Source of the DNA: Litorivicinus sp.
GTDB taxonomy: Bacteria; Pseudomonadota; Gammaproteobacteria; Pseudomonadales; Litorivicinaceae
Direction of reading: 5' to 3'
DNA length: 64,000 nucleotides
Assembly (NCBI GenBank): GCA_028339155.1
Contig: JAOLBK010000005.1
Span: 79,593-143,592, forward strand
Positions 1-7,679 of this stretch are shown in pieces. Under the pieces are notes generated by a model. That model ran no database searches. It was not told the origin of the DNA and saw only the letters and a list, made by a program, of their open reading frames with translations. A program made the position numbers and the translations under genes. How positions within the stretch are numbered: position 1 is the stretch's first letter; every line of letters starts with the position of its first letter.

Positions 1-1
1 A

Positions 2-742
2 ATGGCTGCGATCGCTGACGATTGCGGCGCAGATTTTTTAATTGTGGGTGATTCGGTTGGCGTGAATTTGTGGGGTCAATCAAACAATCTAGAAATCACG
101 CTTGATGAGATGATGATTGCAGTGAAGGCCGTGCGTCGAGGTGCTCCACAGGCATTGTTGTGTGCCGACATACCATTTGGTCCAGTCCAAATTGGGATCA
201 AAGAAGGTGTTGAAGCAGCGATTCGTCTTGTTCAAGAAGGTGGAGCTGATTTAGTGAAGATTGATTCGGCGCCGGACTTCCCGGAGGTCATTGAGGCAGT
301 CACACGTGCTGGCATTCCTGTATTTGCGCAAATGGGTGTTAGTCCGCAGTCTGCATCAAAGTATGGATTTGCAATCAGTGACCTTCAACAACCCGAAAGC
401 CTTGTGCCTGACGATATGCTGGGCCAATTGATTGAGGAGGCGAAGATCGTGGAGCGCGCTGGTGCAGCGATGATCGATTTCACTAATAGCGGGCCAGTCA
501 TCGGAAAGGCTGTGTCGGAGGCTGTAAAAATTCCTGTCATTGGCGGAATGGGCGGAGGTCCATGGTTGGATGGGCGGATTAGAATGCTTCATGCCGCGAT
601 CGGGTATGGCACTAAATTTCTTGATGATGATGCTCCGAGTGCGTACGCATATGTTGCAAGAATTGCTCGTGATGCGGTCACTGAACTGATCAACGACGTG
701 CGCTCGGGTCGTCAGATCAAGGGCGGAATTGGACGGAAATAA
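2..742 (+). CDS. PanB-like (ketopantoate hydroxymethyltransferase family) protein, 5' end cut by window edge
   Basis: Member of the PanB family in the PEP mutase/isocitrate lyase TIM-barrel superfamily. The GDS motif (D17) and CADIPF (D56) match two PanB metal-ligand positions. At the third, the usual Glu is Asp (D88, in VKIDSA). The residue aligning with the PanB catalytic Glu (VLEC in E. coli) appears to be Thr161 in DFTNSG. The glycine-rich PVIGGMGGG segment (178-186) matches the C-terminal PVIGIGAG of PanB. PanB proteins normally have about 40 residues before GDS and only 16 are present, so the gene probably starts outside the window; the Met at base 2 may be internal. The substituted active site and catabolic neighbours argue against pantothenate synthesis and for a related C-C lyase or transferase, which is inference. 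It is followed 15 bases later by a hydrolase gene on the same strand. Confidence 0.8.
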   Translation: MAAIADDCGADFLIVGDSVGVNLWGQSNNLEITLDEMMIAVKAVRRGAPQALLCADIPFGPVQIGIKEGVEAAIRLVQEGGADLVKIDSAPDFPEVIEAVTRAGIPVFAQMGVSPQSASKYGFAISDLQQPESLVPDDMLGQLIEEAKIVERAGAAMIDFTNSGPVIGKAVSEAVKIPVIGGMGGGPWLDGRIRMLHAAIGYGTKFLDDDAPSAYAYVARIARDAVTELINDVRSGRQIKGGIGRK

Positions 743-757
743 ACAAGGCGAACGGAT

Positions 758-1618
758 ATGAGTGATTGGATTGAAGCTGACGGCGTAAGGACAAGGGTTG
801 AAGTGTCTGGTAGCGGGCCGCCTTTGCTAATGTTTTCTCCGGGGGGGTTTGACGCGACTCTAGAAAAATGGAGCGCACTCGGGATTTATAAAAAAATCGA
901 CATCATGTCTTACCTTGGTGAGCGATTTACCTGTATCTCATTTGATCGACGCGAATGCGGCCAGTCGGGTGGGCGTCTCGAGGTATTGAACTTTTCCGGT
1001 ATGGCTAGGCATGGATTGTTTGTGGCCGAACACTTGGGATTTGATCAGGTTCATGTAATTGGTGGATGTTTAGGATGTGCGCCTGCCGCACAATTTGCTG
1101 TAGATTATCCCAAAAAAATCAGTAGTTTGAACTTGATATGGCCAGTTGGTGGTGCTCGTTATCGGATGCGGAATTTTGCGCGATTCTCTGCACACATCAA
1201 CTGGGTCCAAGAGAATGGCCTTCAGGCCTTGGTTGAGCGTAGCCATCAAAGCACAGAGGGTTTTGCAAAAGATTCACTCCTTGGCCCATGGGGGAGCTCG
1301 ATACGTTCTGACGAATCACTAAGAAAATCTATTTTGTCGATTGATTTGGGGCAGTATTTAGCCCTAGTGCATGGAAGTTATCAGGCAATGTTTAGTGTCG
1401 ATACTGCACCTGGTCCAAAACCAGAAGAGCTCATGCAGATAGACTGCCCCAGTCTTTTGATTCCGGGCGCGGATGATAGTCATGCTCGATCAGCAGGACA
1501 TTATATGAATGAGTGTCTTGCGGGAAATGGCTGGCTTGATATTCCTGTTGATCAACAAATTCCTGAAATCATTTTCGAACTATTCGATCAAATGTATCAG
1601 GCTCCAAGTACCGAATAA
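758..1618 (+). CDS. alpha/beta-hydrolase fold protein with Cys at the nucleophile elbow
   Basis: 286-residue alpha/beta-hydrolase fold protein. The oxyanion-loop region is around SPGGFDA (27-33), the FDRRECGQS segment (62-70) is typical of the fold, and the nucleophile elbow reads GGCLG with Cys104 where most relatives have Ser. The acid position is plausible in PGADDSH. The conserved His expected near the C-terminus is not visible: the corresponding stretch reads WLDIPVDQQIP. The protein may therefore be a Cys-type hydrolase like dienelactone hydrolases, or a non-hydrolytic member. It probably forms an operon with the PanB-like gene (15-base gap) and ends at a strong bidirectional hairpin. 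The substrate is unknown. Confidence 0.8.
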   Translation: MSDWIEADGVRTRVEVSGSGPPLLMFSPGGFDATLEKWSALGIYKKIDIMSYLGERFTCISFDRRECGQSGGRLEVLNFSGMARHGLFVAEHLGFDQVHVIGGCLGCAPAAQFAVDYPKKISSLNLIWPVGGARYRMRNFARFSAHINWVQENGLQALVERSHQSTEGFAKDSLLGPWGSSIRSDESLRKSILSIDLGQYLALVHGSYQAMFSVDTAPGPKPEELMQIDCPSLLIPGADDSHARSAGHYMNECLAGNGWLDIPVDQQIPEIIFELFDQMYQAPSTE

Positions 1619-1628
1619 AAGAGATCTT

Positions 1629-1659
1629 GGCTCATGGACTGACTAGCAGTCCATGAGCC
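1629..1659. terminator. bidirectional hairpin terminator between convergent genes
   Basis: Perfect 13-base-pair stem (1629-1641 with 1647-1659) and a five-base loop ACTAG. It lies between the stop of the plus-strand hydrolase and the stop of the minus-strand DHPD-like gene. There is a CTTT run on one side and an AAAAGA run (TCTTTT on the minus strand) on the other, so it can serve both genes. Confidence 0.8.
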
Positions 1660-1665
1660 CTTTGG

Positions 1666-2610
1666 CTAGGCCTCTAGTGCTAACGTGCTCTCGCAAAAGT
1701 AGTCAGCCCAGCCGCTCGTAGGCTTCAGAATTTTTTGTCTGAGCCCTGAATTTATAAGTTCGTTGAGCACTCGCTCATTGGGCTTTACTCCATACGGCAA
1801 GGGATCATAGCCAAGTTTTTGGAGATTCCGGTTGCGCGCGTTGGTTGGGTCATCATGCTCGGCAGATTGTTTTGCCAAACTCTCGAGGTAAGTTTTCTTT
1901 TGTGCCGCGAAGCATTCAAATAAGGCAGCCGGTAAGTCTGGATATTGATCAACAATTGATTCGGTTAAGGCAATTAAATGATTGATGGGGTAAAACCCTT
2001 CGCTGTCCAATGCCTTGAGAGCCGCCTCTTCTGGTTGAGTAATTAATGACCTGAGACTCTTTGCTTTGAATTCATCTGGGGACATTCCGGCAACTGCTGA
2101 AAGTTCTCCTGAGAGAAGCATTGATTCGAGCGTTTTGGTTCCCGAAATAGTTTCCACATTGTCTGGGGGTTGATATGCCTCAACGTGCTCATCGCCGGAT
2201 CGGACCCACTTTACACTTTCTAAATCCAGTCCTTCGCGGTCTAGGATTGTTCTGGCCCAAACGCCAGTCGTTACTGTGTAACCTCGATTAACTCCAATTT
2301 GAGAGCCTTTCAAGTCACTGACTTGCTTAATCGGTCCATCATCCAAGACTGTGATCTTGTCATGATGAAATCCTCTTAAGAGAAATATAGGAATACCTAT
2401 GATTGGAACGCCGTGTTGGCGAGCACAGATGAAGGTAGTAAGCGCCATTTCTGCGACATCAAATGCTTGCTCGCGAACCATGGCTCGGAATGCTTTGACA
2501 AGAACCGGCCATTCTTCGAAAGCAAGTTCAAATCCGGCCGGTTTGATTAGGCCCGACTTGATGTCTTTGTTCGCACCTTGCGAGCGCGAAACGGATTTTA
2601 GTATTGCCAT
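1666..2610 (-). CDS. 4,5-dihydroxyphthalate decarboxylase-like protein (periplasmic-binding-protein fold), paralogue 1
   Basis: Belongs to the 4,5-dihydroxyphthalate decarboxylase-like family, which has a type II periplasmic-binding-protein fold. Family features seen are FDVAEMALTTF near the N-terminus, VSDLKGSQIGV, a PLPYGVKPN segment near the C-terminus, and the GFYPINHLIALTES stretch that recurs as WPIMHIIAMK and FPIMHLIVMH in the two paralogues at 38.4-39.4 and 57.5-58.5 kb. I chose the ATG at 2610 because GAGGA precedes it by about seven bases; a longer reading to 2655 would overlap the upstream small gene. No signal peptide is visible, so it is either a cytoplasmic enzyme or an unusual binding protein. 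In the phthalate pathway the namesake makes protocatechuate, which fits the lig genes 3 kb away, but the actual substrate is unknown. Confidence 0.78.
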   Translation of the reverse strand: MAILKSVSRSQGANKDIKSGLIKPAGFELAFEEWPVLVKAFRAMVREQAFDVAEMALTTFICARQHGVPIIGIPIFLLRGFHHDKITVLDDGPIKQVSDLKGSQIGVNRGYTVTTGVWARTILDREGLDLESVKWVRSGDEHVEAYQPPDNVETISGTKTLESMLLSGELSAVAGMSPDEFKAKSLRSLITQPEEAALKALDSEGFYPINHLIALTESIVDQYPDLPAALFECFAAQKKTYLESLAKQSAEHDDPTNARNRNLQKLGYDPLPYGVKPNERVLNELINSGLRQKILKPTSGWADYFCESTLALEA

Positions 2611-2626
2611 CAGTGTGTCCTCATAT

Positions 2627-2911
2627 TTAACAACAGCTGCATCCCATTGGTTCAAAGGATTGGAGCCTGGTTTTCATCCATTTAGGAGGAAAATCTGCTT
2701 CATGCACGTCCTCCATTCTCTTGAATATTAAGAATCCATAGCGTTGCACATCTAGCCAAAAATAGATCTGCGTCATCCGTGGCGGAAATCCTGGGTCAAT
2801 CGGCCAATGCTCTTCAATAAGCGTTATTTCCGAGTGATTCAATTCAAAGTGAGTTCTTGTTAGTCGATCTATCTTATCGATCAAAAGACTCAATTGTTTG
2901 CGGCTTCTCAT
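2627..2911 (-). CDS. small hypothetical protein (94 aa)
   Basis: I do not recognise this family. The 94-residue protein is charged, with a basic N-terminus (MRSRKQ), an aromatic-rich centre (IYFWLDVQRYGFL) and a Cys-rich tail ending GCSCC. It is the only open frame in this stretch that does not lie opposite a gene, and it ends 16 bases before the DHPD-like start on the same strand, as expected for a two-gene operon. Database homologues would be needed to be sure it is translated. Confidence 0.5.
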   Translation of the reverse strand: MRSRKQLSLLIDKIDRLTRTHFELNHSEITLIEEHWPIDPGFPPRMTQIYFWLDVQRYGFLIFKRMEDVHEADFPPKWMKTRLQSFEPMGCSCC

Positions 2912-3048
2912 TAGGGCATGATTTCAAGGCTTGTTCACAGAAGCGAGCAGTTTGATGAATCAAGTTGACTTGAGTGTGGTTCTGAATTGGATATAGCTCA
3001 TGATTTCCCAGCAGGTACACTGCTCGGTTAAACGGATAGGAGTTTTTT

Positions 3049-4167
3049 ATGACCGAAATGGTAAATGCAATGGTTCGTGTGGGGCCGTCTCAGATGGAGA
3101 TGTTGGAATACCCAATGCCTGAAGTTCCAGATGATGGTGCCCTTATGAAGGTTGTTGTGGCCGGCATTTGCGGAACAGATGTCAAGATGTATAAAAAACC
3201 GCAAAGCGACGACCGGGTTATCATGGGCCATGAAAACATCGGATACATTGCGAAGGCCGGAAAACTGTTCCAGGAGCGGCAAGGTGTCAAAGAGGGTGAT
3301 CTCGTATTTGTCGAGCATTATGTCACTTGCATGCAATGCGAATGGTGTCATCAGGGTGAATACCGCCATTGTGCGTCGACCGATTGGCGGCACAACCCGA
3401 ACGCGATTCGATATGGTTATACCTCTTGTGAAAATGCGCCACACTTGTGGGGTGGTTTTGCTGAGTACATGTATCTGCCGTGGAATGCAGTTTTGCACAA
3501 AGTTCCGAAAGGCGTTTCTCCAGAGTTGGCTGGAATCGTGACGCCGATGGCGAACGGGATTGAGTGGGCGCTTTTTGATTGTGGGGTTGGTTACAACTCT
3601 TCTGTACTGATCCAGGGGCCCGGCCAACAAGGAATGGCGCAAACAGTTGCCTGCAAGCAGGCTGGAGCATCGTGCATCATTGTAACTGGAACAGCGAAAG
3701 ATGTTAGACGTCTTGAAGTTGCGAAGATCCTCGGCGCCGATTACACGATCAATGTATCTGAGGAAGATCCGCTCGAGCGTATTCAGGAAATCACTGCTGG
3801 AATTGGGGTGGATGTCTCGCTTGATTGCACCTCGGGAGCAGGAACGATTCCAGTCACATTGGGTGTCGAGGCGTTAAAACGGAAAGGCGGTACAATATTG
3901 CTCCAGGGCGAGTTAGCGGAATTTCCAAACTTTCCGATCGGAAAAGCGACCGTTAAGTATGTAACGTTCAAGAGCGCACGGGGTCATGGGTACAAATCGT
4001 GTGAGTTGGCTTTAGAGCAATTGGCATCCAATCGATTCCCGCTCGATCTGGTGACAACGCATACGTATCCGCTGGATCAGGCAGACACTGCGGTAAGGGC
4101 TGTTGCTGGAGAAATTAGTAACGACGTAGTGCACGTCTCGTTGTTGCCTAGTGGACCGCTCGAGTGA
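3049..4167 (+). CDS. zinc-dependent medium-chain alcohol dehydrogenase
   Basis: 372-residue MDR-superfamily dehydrogenase that should oxidise an alcohol with NAD(P)+. Catalytic zinc ligands are visible as Cys41 (GICGTD) and His61-Glu62 (MGHEN). The structural-zinc lobe has four cysteines at 94, 97, 100 and 108. The Rossmann glycine motif is GPGQQG around 205. AGGAG lies just before the ATG. The gene's last bases overlap a CobW-type GTPase, suggesting translational coupling. The LigK- and LigJ-like genes follow on the same strand, so the substrate may be an aromatic alcohol or a hydroxy acid from the same pathway; that is inference. Confidence 0.88.
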   Translation: MTEMVNAMVRVGPSQMEMLEYPMPEVPDDGALMKVVVAGICGTDVKMYKKPQSDDRVIMGHENIGYIAKAGKLFQERQGVKEGDLVFVEHYVTCMQCEWCHQGEYRHCASTDWRHNPNAIRYGYTSCENAPHLWGGFAEYMYLPWNAVLHKVPKGVSPELAGIVTPMANGIEWALFDCGVGYNSSVLIQGPGQQGMAQTVACKQAGASCIIVTGTAKDVRRLEVAKILGADYTINVSEEDPLERIQEITAGIGVDVSLDCTSGAGTIPVTLGVEALKRKGGTILLQGELAEFPNFPIGKATVKYVTFKSARGHGYKSCELALEQLASNRFPLDLVTTHTYPLDQADTAVRAVAGEISNDVVHVSLLPSGPLE

Positions 4168-5120
4168 CACGACCGGTCTTCATTGTCAGTGGCTTCTTAG
4201 GTGCTGGAAAAACATCTCTGATTCTGAGCTTGATTCGTCGTGGCTCGATCAGAGATGCGGTCCTGATCGTCAATGATTTTGGAGATATTTCACTCGATGC
4301 TCAGTTAATCGCGAGCTCCGGCGAAACTGTTGTTGAGCTGGAGTCTGGTTGTATTTGTTGTTCAGCGAAAGATGATTTGATCAAAAGTTTGCACGACATT
4401 GCACAATCGCACCCTGAAAAAAAATCGGTGTGGATTGAGACCAGTGGGATATCAAGTCCTGGAGATCTTCTCCCATTATTTACTTCAAACCCAGTCATAG
4501 CCTCGAACTTTTTTGTTGAGCAGGTGATTACGGTCGTTGACTCTCGGACTTCTGTAGAAGACCTGTCACGAGCGGGGACGGTATTTGAACAATTGGCTTT
4601 TGCTTCAACTATTTTTGTCAATATTTTTGATGATTATTGCGAGCCATCGTCGAAGCTATTGGAGTGGCTCAGGTCCGTGAATTCGGCTGCAAATTATTTG
4701 ATTGCTCCGATCGATGACATCGAACTGAGCCAGTTAAAATCAGGGTTTGATTATCGTTTTAGTTTGGAGCGAACCGATCATTTGGTCGCTATGAATAATG
4801 GGATAAAAGAACACGGTTTTCAGACTTTTACGATTCGCTGGGAGGGGTCTATTATTATCTCCGATCTCTCGACGATTTTAGACGATTGGCTAATGTCAGA
4901 TGGTAAGAATTTGCTTCGGATGAAAGGCGTGGCTTTTTGTGAGGAGTCGAACCTCTCGATCATAATTCAAGGCGTGCGAAGGCAAATTATTTTTGATGAA
5001 CCCTCGAATATGGATTGGAGTGAAGGCGGCTTTTTAGTTTTGATAGGATCTGAGATTGATCAAGAAAGTATCGAACGACTAGAAACGTTGATTCATGATT
5101 CTCAAGTATTAAAGATATAG
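4164..5120 (+). CDS. CobW/COG0523-family G3E GTPase (putative metallochaperone)
   Basis: 318-residue G3E GTPase. The Walker A motif GFLGAGKTS is at 10-18, VNDFGD at 36-41, and the family metal-binding CxCC motif reads GCICC at 62-66. ETSGISSPGD near 90 matches the switch II region. The C-terminal CobW domain is shorter and divergent. Translation starts at GTG (4164), overlapping the last four bases of the Zn alcohol dehydrogenase. COG0523 proteins deliver metals such as Zn, Co or Fe to client enzymes, so the overlap suggests the dehydrogenase, or the downstream metal-dependent LigK/LigJ enzymes, as clients. This is inferred from context only. Confidence 0.87.
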   Translation: MTRPVFIVSGFLGAGKTSLILSLIRRGSIRDAVLIVNDFGDISLDAQLIASSGETVVELESGCICCSAKDDLIKSLHDIAQSHPEKKSVWIETSGISSPGDLLPLFTSNPVIASNFFVEQVITVVDSRTSVEDLSRAGTVFEQLAFASTIFVNIFDDYCEPSSKLLEWLRSVNSAANYLIAPIDDIELSQLKSGFDYRFSLERTDHLVAMNNGIKEHGFQTFTIRWEGSIIISDLSTILDDWLMSDGKNLLRMKGVAFCEESNLSIIIQGVRRQIIFDEPSNMDWSEGGFLVLIGSEIDQESIERLETLIHDSQVLKI

Positions 5121-5138
5121 ATTGATTAGGAGATCGGT

Positions 5139-5825
5139 ATGCCGAAAGTTATAACTGGAATTCCATCGATATCGGATGAAATAATCAAAAGATATCAGGG
5201 TTTAAGTGTCGCCACCATCCATGAGGCTCAGGGGCGGGTCGGCCTATTGAGCCCCGAGATTCGGCCGATTCAAGATGGATTGAAGGTAGCGGGCCGAGCG
5301 GTGACTGTATTTGCCACACCGGGCGATAATGTGATGATCCACGTGGCTATGGAGCAGTGTATGCCCGGCGATGTAATGGTGATGGCAGTAAATTCACGCT
5401 CAGATTGCGGGTACTTCGGGGACTTGCTAGCAACTTTGATGCAGGCCAAGGGTGTGGCTGGTCTTGTGATTGATTCGGGCGTGAGAGACTTGGCTGATTT
5501 GAGAAGAATGGGCTTGCCTGTATTCAGTCGTTGTATTTCTGCGCAGGGCACGGTCAAAGAGACTTTGGGTGATGTAAATGTTCCTATCGTTTGCGGCGGC
5601 CAGTTGATTAATGCCGGTGATATGGTGGTCGGTGATGACGATGGCGTTGTTGTTGTTCGTCGAGACGATCTTGCATGGGTTGCTGACAGCTCTGATGCTC
5701 GAGAAGAAAAAGAAGCTGGGATCAGGGAAAAATATGGCCAAGGCATTCTTGGTCTGGACATGAATAATATGCGTCAGCGCCTTGAAAATATGGGCCTTGA
5801 GTACGTTGAATACGAAAAAGAGTAA
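5139..5825 (+). CDS. ligK: 4-carboxy-4-hydroxy-2-oxoadipate aldolase-like (RraA fold)
   Basis: 228-residue RraA-fold protein of the HMG/CHA aldolase type. Known enzymes split 4-carboxy-4-hydroxy-2-oxoadipate into pyruvate and oxaloacetate, the last step of protocatechuate and gallate 4,5-cleavage. Seen here are SVATIHEAQGR near the N-terminus, the GDLLA loop (94-98) and the Arg116-Asp117 pair in DSGVRD that binds substrate and metal in aldolases. A C-terminal helical tail (EEKEAGIREKYGQG) is typical of aldolases rather than of RraA itself. AGGAG precedes the ATG. The identification is strengthened because the next gene is a LigJ hydratase, which makes the aldolase's substrate. Confidence 0.87.
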   Translation: MPKVITGIPSISDEIIKRYQGLSVATIHEAQGRVGLLSPEIRPIQDGLKVAGRAVTVFATPGDNVMIHVAMEQCMPGDVMVMAVNSRSDCGYFGDLLATLMQAKGVAGLVIDSGVRDLADLRRMGLPVFSRCISAQGTVKETLGDVNVPIVCGGQLINAGDMVVGDDDGVVVVRRDDLAWVADSSDAREEKEAGIREKYGQGILGLDMNNMRQRLENMGLEYVEYEKE

Positions 5826-5852
5826 CGGCTAGAAAACAGGTTGGAGACAAGT

Positions 5853-6875
5853 ATGATTATCGATTGCCATGGTCACTACACCACAGCATCATCAAAATTA
5901 CAGGCGTTTAGGGATGAGCAATTACAGCTTTTCGCTGCCGGGAAAAGCACTTCAGTTGCTCAAATGTCAGCGATCTCAGACGATGAAATCGTCGATTCGA
6001 TTGAGAATAATCAATTGAAGTTGCTAAAAGAGCGTGGCGGCGATTTAACTATTTTCTCACCTAAAGCATCGGCGATGGGGCAGCACCAAGCTGATATTGC
6101 AACATCAGTTCGTTGGGCCCAAGCATGTAATGATTTAATTCACAGGGTTTGTGAGTTATTCCCAGAAAATTTTGCCCCTGGTTGTCAGTTGCCACAGGAG
6201 GCGGGTCAGCCGTTGACGGATGCCGTAACTGAGCTTCGTCGCTGCGCGGATATGGGCTTTGTTGGGGTTAATTTAAATCCTGATCCGTCTGGTGGGCATT
6301 GGGCCTGTAAGCCATTGACGGATGAGTCCTGGTTTCCCTTATATGAGGCGTTGGTGGAGTTAGATGTTCCGGCCATGATTCATGTTTCTGGTTCTTGTAA
6401 TGAATGCCATCACACAACTGGCGCTCATTATATCAATGCGGATACGTCAGCATTCATGCAATTGATTCAAGGTGACTTGTTTGCGCGCTTTCCGGATCTT
6501 CGTTTTATTATCCCACATGGCGGTGGTGCGGCTCCTTATCACTGGGGTCGTTACAGGGGCCTTGCTCAGATGCTTGGTAAGCCGGAGCCATCCGAGCACG
6601 TAATGAAAAATGTGTATTTTGATACGTGTGTTTACCATAAGCCGGGGATTGAGTTATTACTCTCTGTCGTGGGCGTGGACAATATTTTATTTGGATCCGA
6701 AATGCTGGGAGCGGTCAAAGGAATTGATCCGGATACGGGCAACTATTTTGATGACACAAAAAAGTATCTGGATCAGTTGCCACTCTCCGAGACTGACTAT
6801 CACAAGTTGTTCGAGGGGAATGTACGCAAAGTATTTCCAAGATTAGACAACAGATTAAAGGCTATGAACCTCTAA
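5853..6875 (+). CDS. ligJ: 4-oxalomesaconate hydratase (amidohydrolase family)
   Basis: Amidohydrolase-superfamily protein closely resembling LigJ, which hydrates 4-oxalomesaconate to 4-carboxy-4-hydroxy-2-oxoadipate. Zinc and catalytic residues are all present: His6 and His8 (CHGHYT), His177 (MIHVS), His222 (PHGGG) and Glu283 (GSEMLGAV). Long LigJ-like blocks include NLNPDPSGGHW and the TTGAHYINADT region. I start at the ATG at 5853 because GGAGA lies six bases upstream; an in-frame TTG at 5841 would precede that site. With the LigK-like gene it gives two consecutive steps. The ring-cleavage (LigAB), LigC and LigI genes are not in the window. The last codons form part of an inverted repeat. 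Confidence 0.92.
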   Translation: MIIDCHGHYTTASSKLQAFRDEQLQLFAAGKSTSVAQMSAISDDEIVDSIENNQLKLLKERGGDLTIFSPKASAMGQHQADIATSVRWAQACNDLIHRVCELFPENFAPGCQLPQEAGQPLTDAVTELRRCADMGFVGVNLNPDPSGGHWACKPLTDESWFPLYEALVELDVPAMIHVSGSCNECHHTTGAHYINADTSAFMQLIQGDLFARFPDLRFIIPHGGGAAPYHWGRYRGLAQMLGKPEPSEHVMKNVYFDTCVYHKPGIELLLSVVGVDNILFGSEMLGAVKGIDPDTGNYFDDTKKYLDQLPLSETDYHKLFEGNVRKVFPRLDNRLKAMNL

Positions 6876-6884
6876 TCTGTTGTC
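6846..6884 (+). terminator. inverted repeat spanning the ligJ stop codon
   Basis: Perfect 12-base inverted repeat (6846-6857 with 6873-6884) with a 15-base loop. The left arm encodes the last LigJ residues before the loop and the right arm begins at the stop codon. It lies between convergent genes and may act as a terminator or 3' stabiliser. There is no T-tract, so the function is inferred. Confidence 0.5.
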
Positions 6885-6902
6885 AGGCAGGCAGAGTGCC
6901 TA

Positions 6903-7667
6903 TTAATGTAGGCAACTGCCGCCATCAACGACCAGTGTTTGACCTGTAATGAAGTCACTGTCAGGTCCAATGAAAAACGCAATTGGGCCAGCCAAGTCAT
7001 CTGGTGTCTGAACTCGTTTGATACAGCGAGAATTCGCCGCCTTACCCCTGGCTTCGATAATCGCATCGGTTGGGTTTTCTTCGGATAAAGTACTTCCTGG
7101 CGCAATGCAGTTGACGAAAATATTGTGTTCACCGACCTCCATTGCTAACGACTTCGTATAACCGATGACGGCAGCTTTTGAGGTAACGTAGTGAATCCTT
7201 GATGGGGACCCTTTGAGCGCCGTCCCGGAGCTAATATTTACGATCTTTCCATACCCTTGATCTCGCATCTTAGGAATAACAGAGCTGCAAACGTTCCAGA
7301 CACCCTTGACGTTGATCTCCATCATTTTATCCCATTCTGCTTCGGTGAGGCTTAATGAGCCGACGCGGGACATGGGTACTCTGGAGAACATGGCTGCGTT
7401 GTTGACCAAGCCATCGATTCTACCCAACTTATCTGTGACAAGATCAACCATCGATTGCACTGATGATTTATTTGCCACGTCCGTTTCAACAGCGGTCGCT
7501 TGAAGTCCCAGTGTGGTAAGTCTGTCGGCTTCGATTTGCGCGCGCGCGCCATCAAGTTCTGCCAGTACAACATGTGCGCCTCGGGTTGCCATCAGTTCAG
7601 CGGCAACAATTCCGATACCGCCAGCGCCCCCAGTAATGATTACAACTCGTTGCTTTAGATTTTTCAT
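6903..7667 (-). CDS. short-chain dehydrogenase/reductase (SDR)
   Basis: 254-residue classical SDR. The cofactor motif TGGAGGIG is at 12-19, NNAA at 89-92, and the catalytic set is Ser146/147, Tyr160 and Lys164 (YVTSK). The C-terminal TGQTLVVDGG is typical. Glu38 (LAELDG) after the second strand suggests NAD(H) preference. It starts 12 bases after the TauD/TfdA-like gene, so the two are likely co-transcribed. The substrate is unknown; oxidation of a hydroxylated product from the neighbouring dioxygenase is one possibility. Confidence 0.9.
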   Translation of the reverse strand: MKNLKQRVVIITGGAGGIGIVAAELMATRGAHVVLAELDGARAQIEADRLTTLGLQATAVETDVANKSSVQSMVDLVTDKLGRIDGLVNNAAMFSRVPMSRVGSLSLTEAEWDKMMEINVKGVWNVCSSVIPKMRDQGYGKIVNISSGTALKGSPSRIHYVTSKAAVIGYTKSLAMEVGEHNIFVNCIAPGSTLSEENPTDAIIEARGKAANSRCIKRVQTPDDLAGPIAFFIGPDSDFITGQTLVVDGGSCLH

Positions 7668-7679
7668 GCGATTATTTCC

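Noticed and set aside
3028..3642. Long open frame on the minus strand opposite the Zn dehydrogenase
   Set aside because: Lies entirely opposite a well-supported gene, has no family features and reads as low-quality antisense sequence.
5270..5761. 163-codon minus-strand frame opposite the LigK-like gene
   Set aside because: Shadow of a strongly identified gene; Ser/Thr/Pro-rich composition typical of antisense reading.
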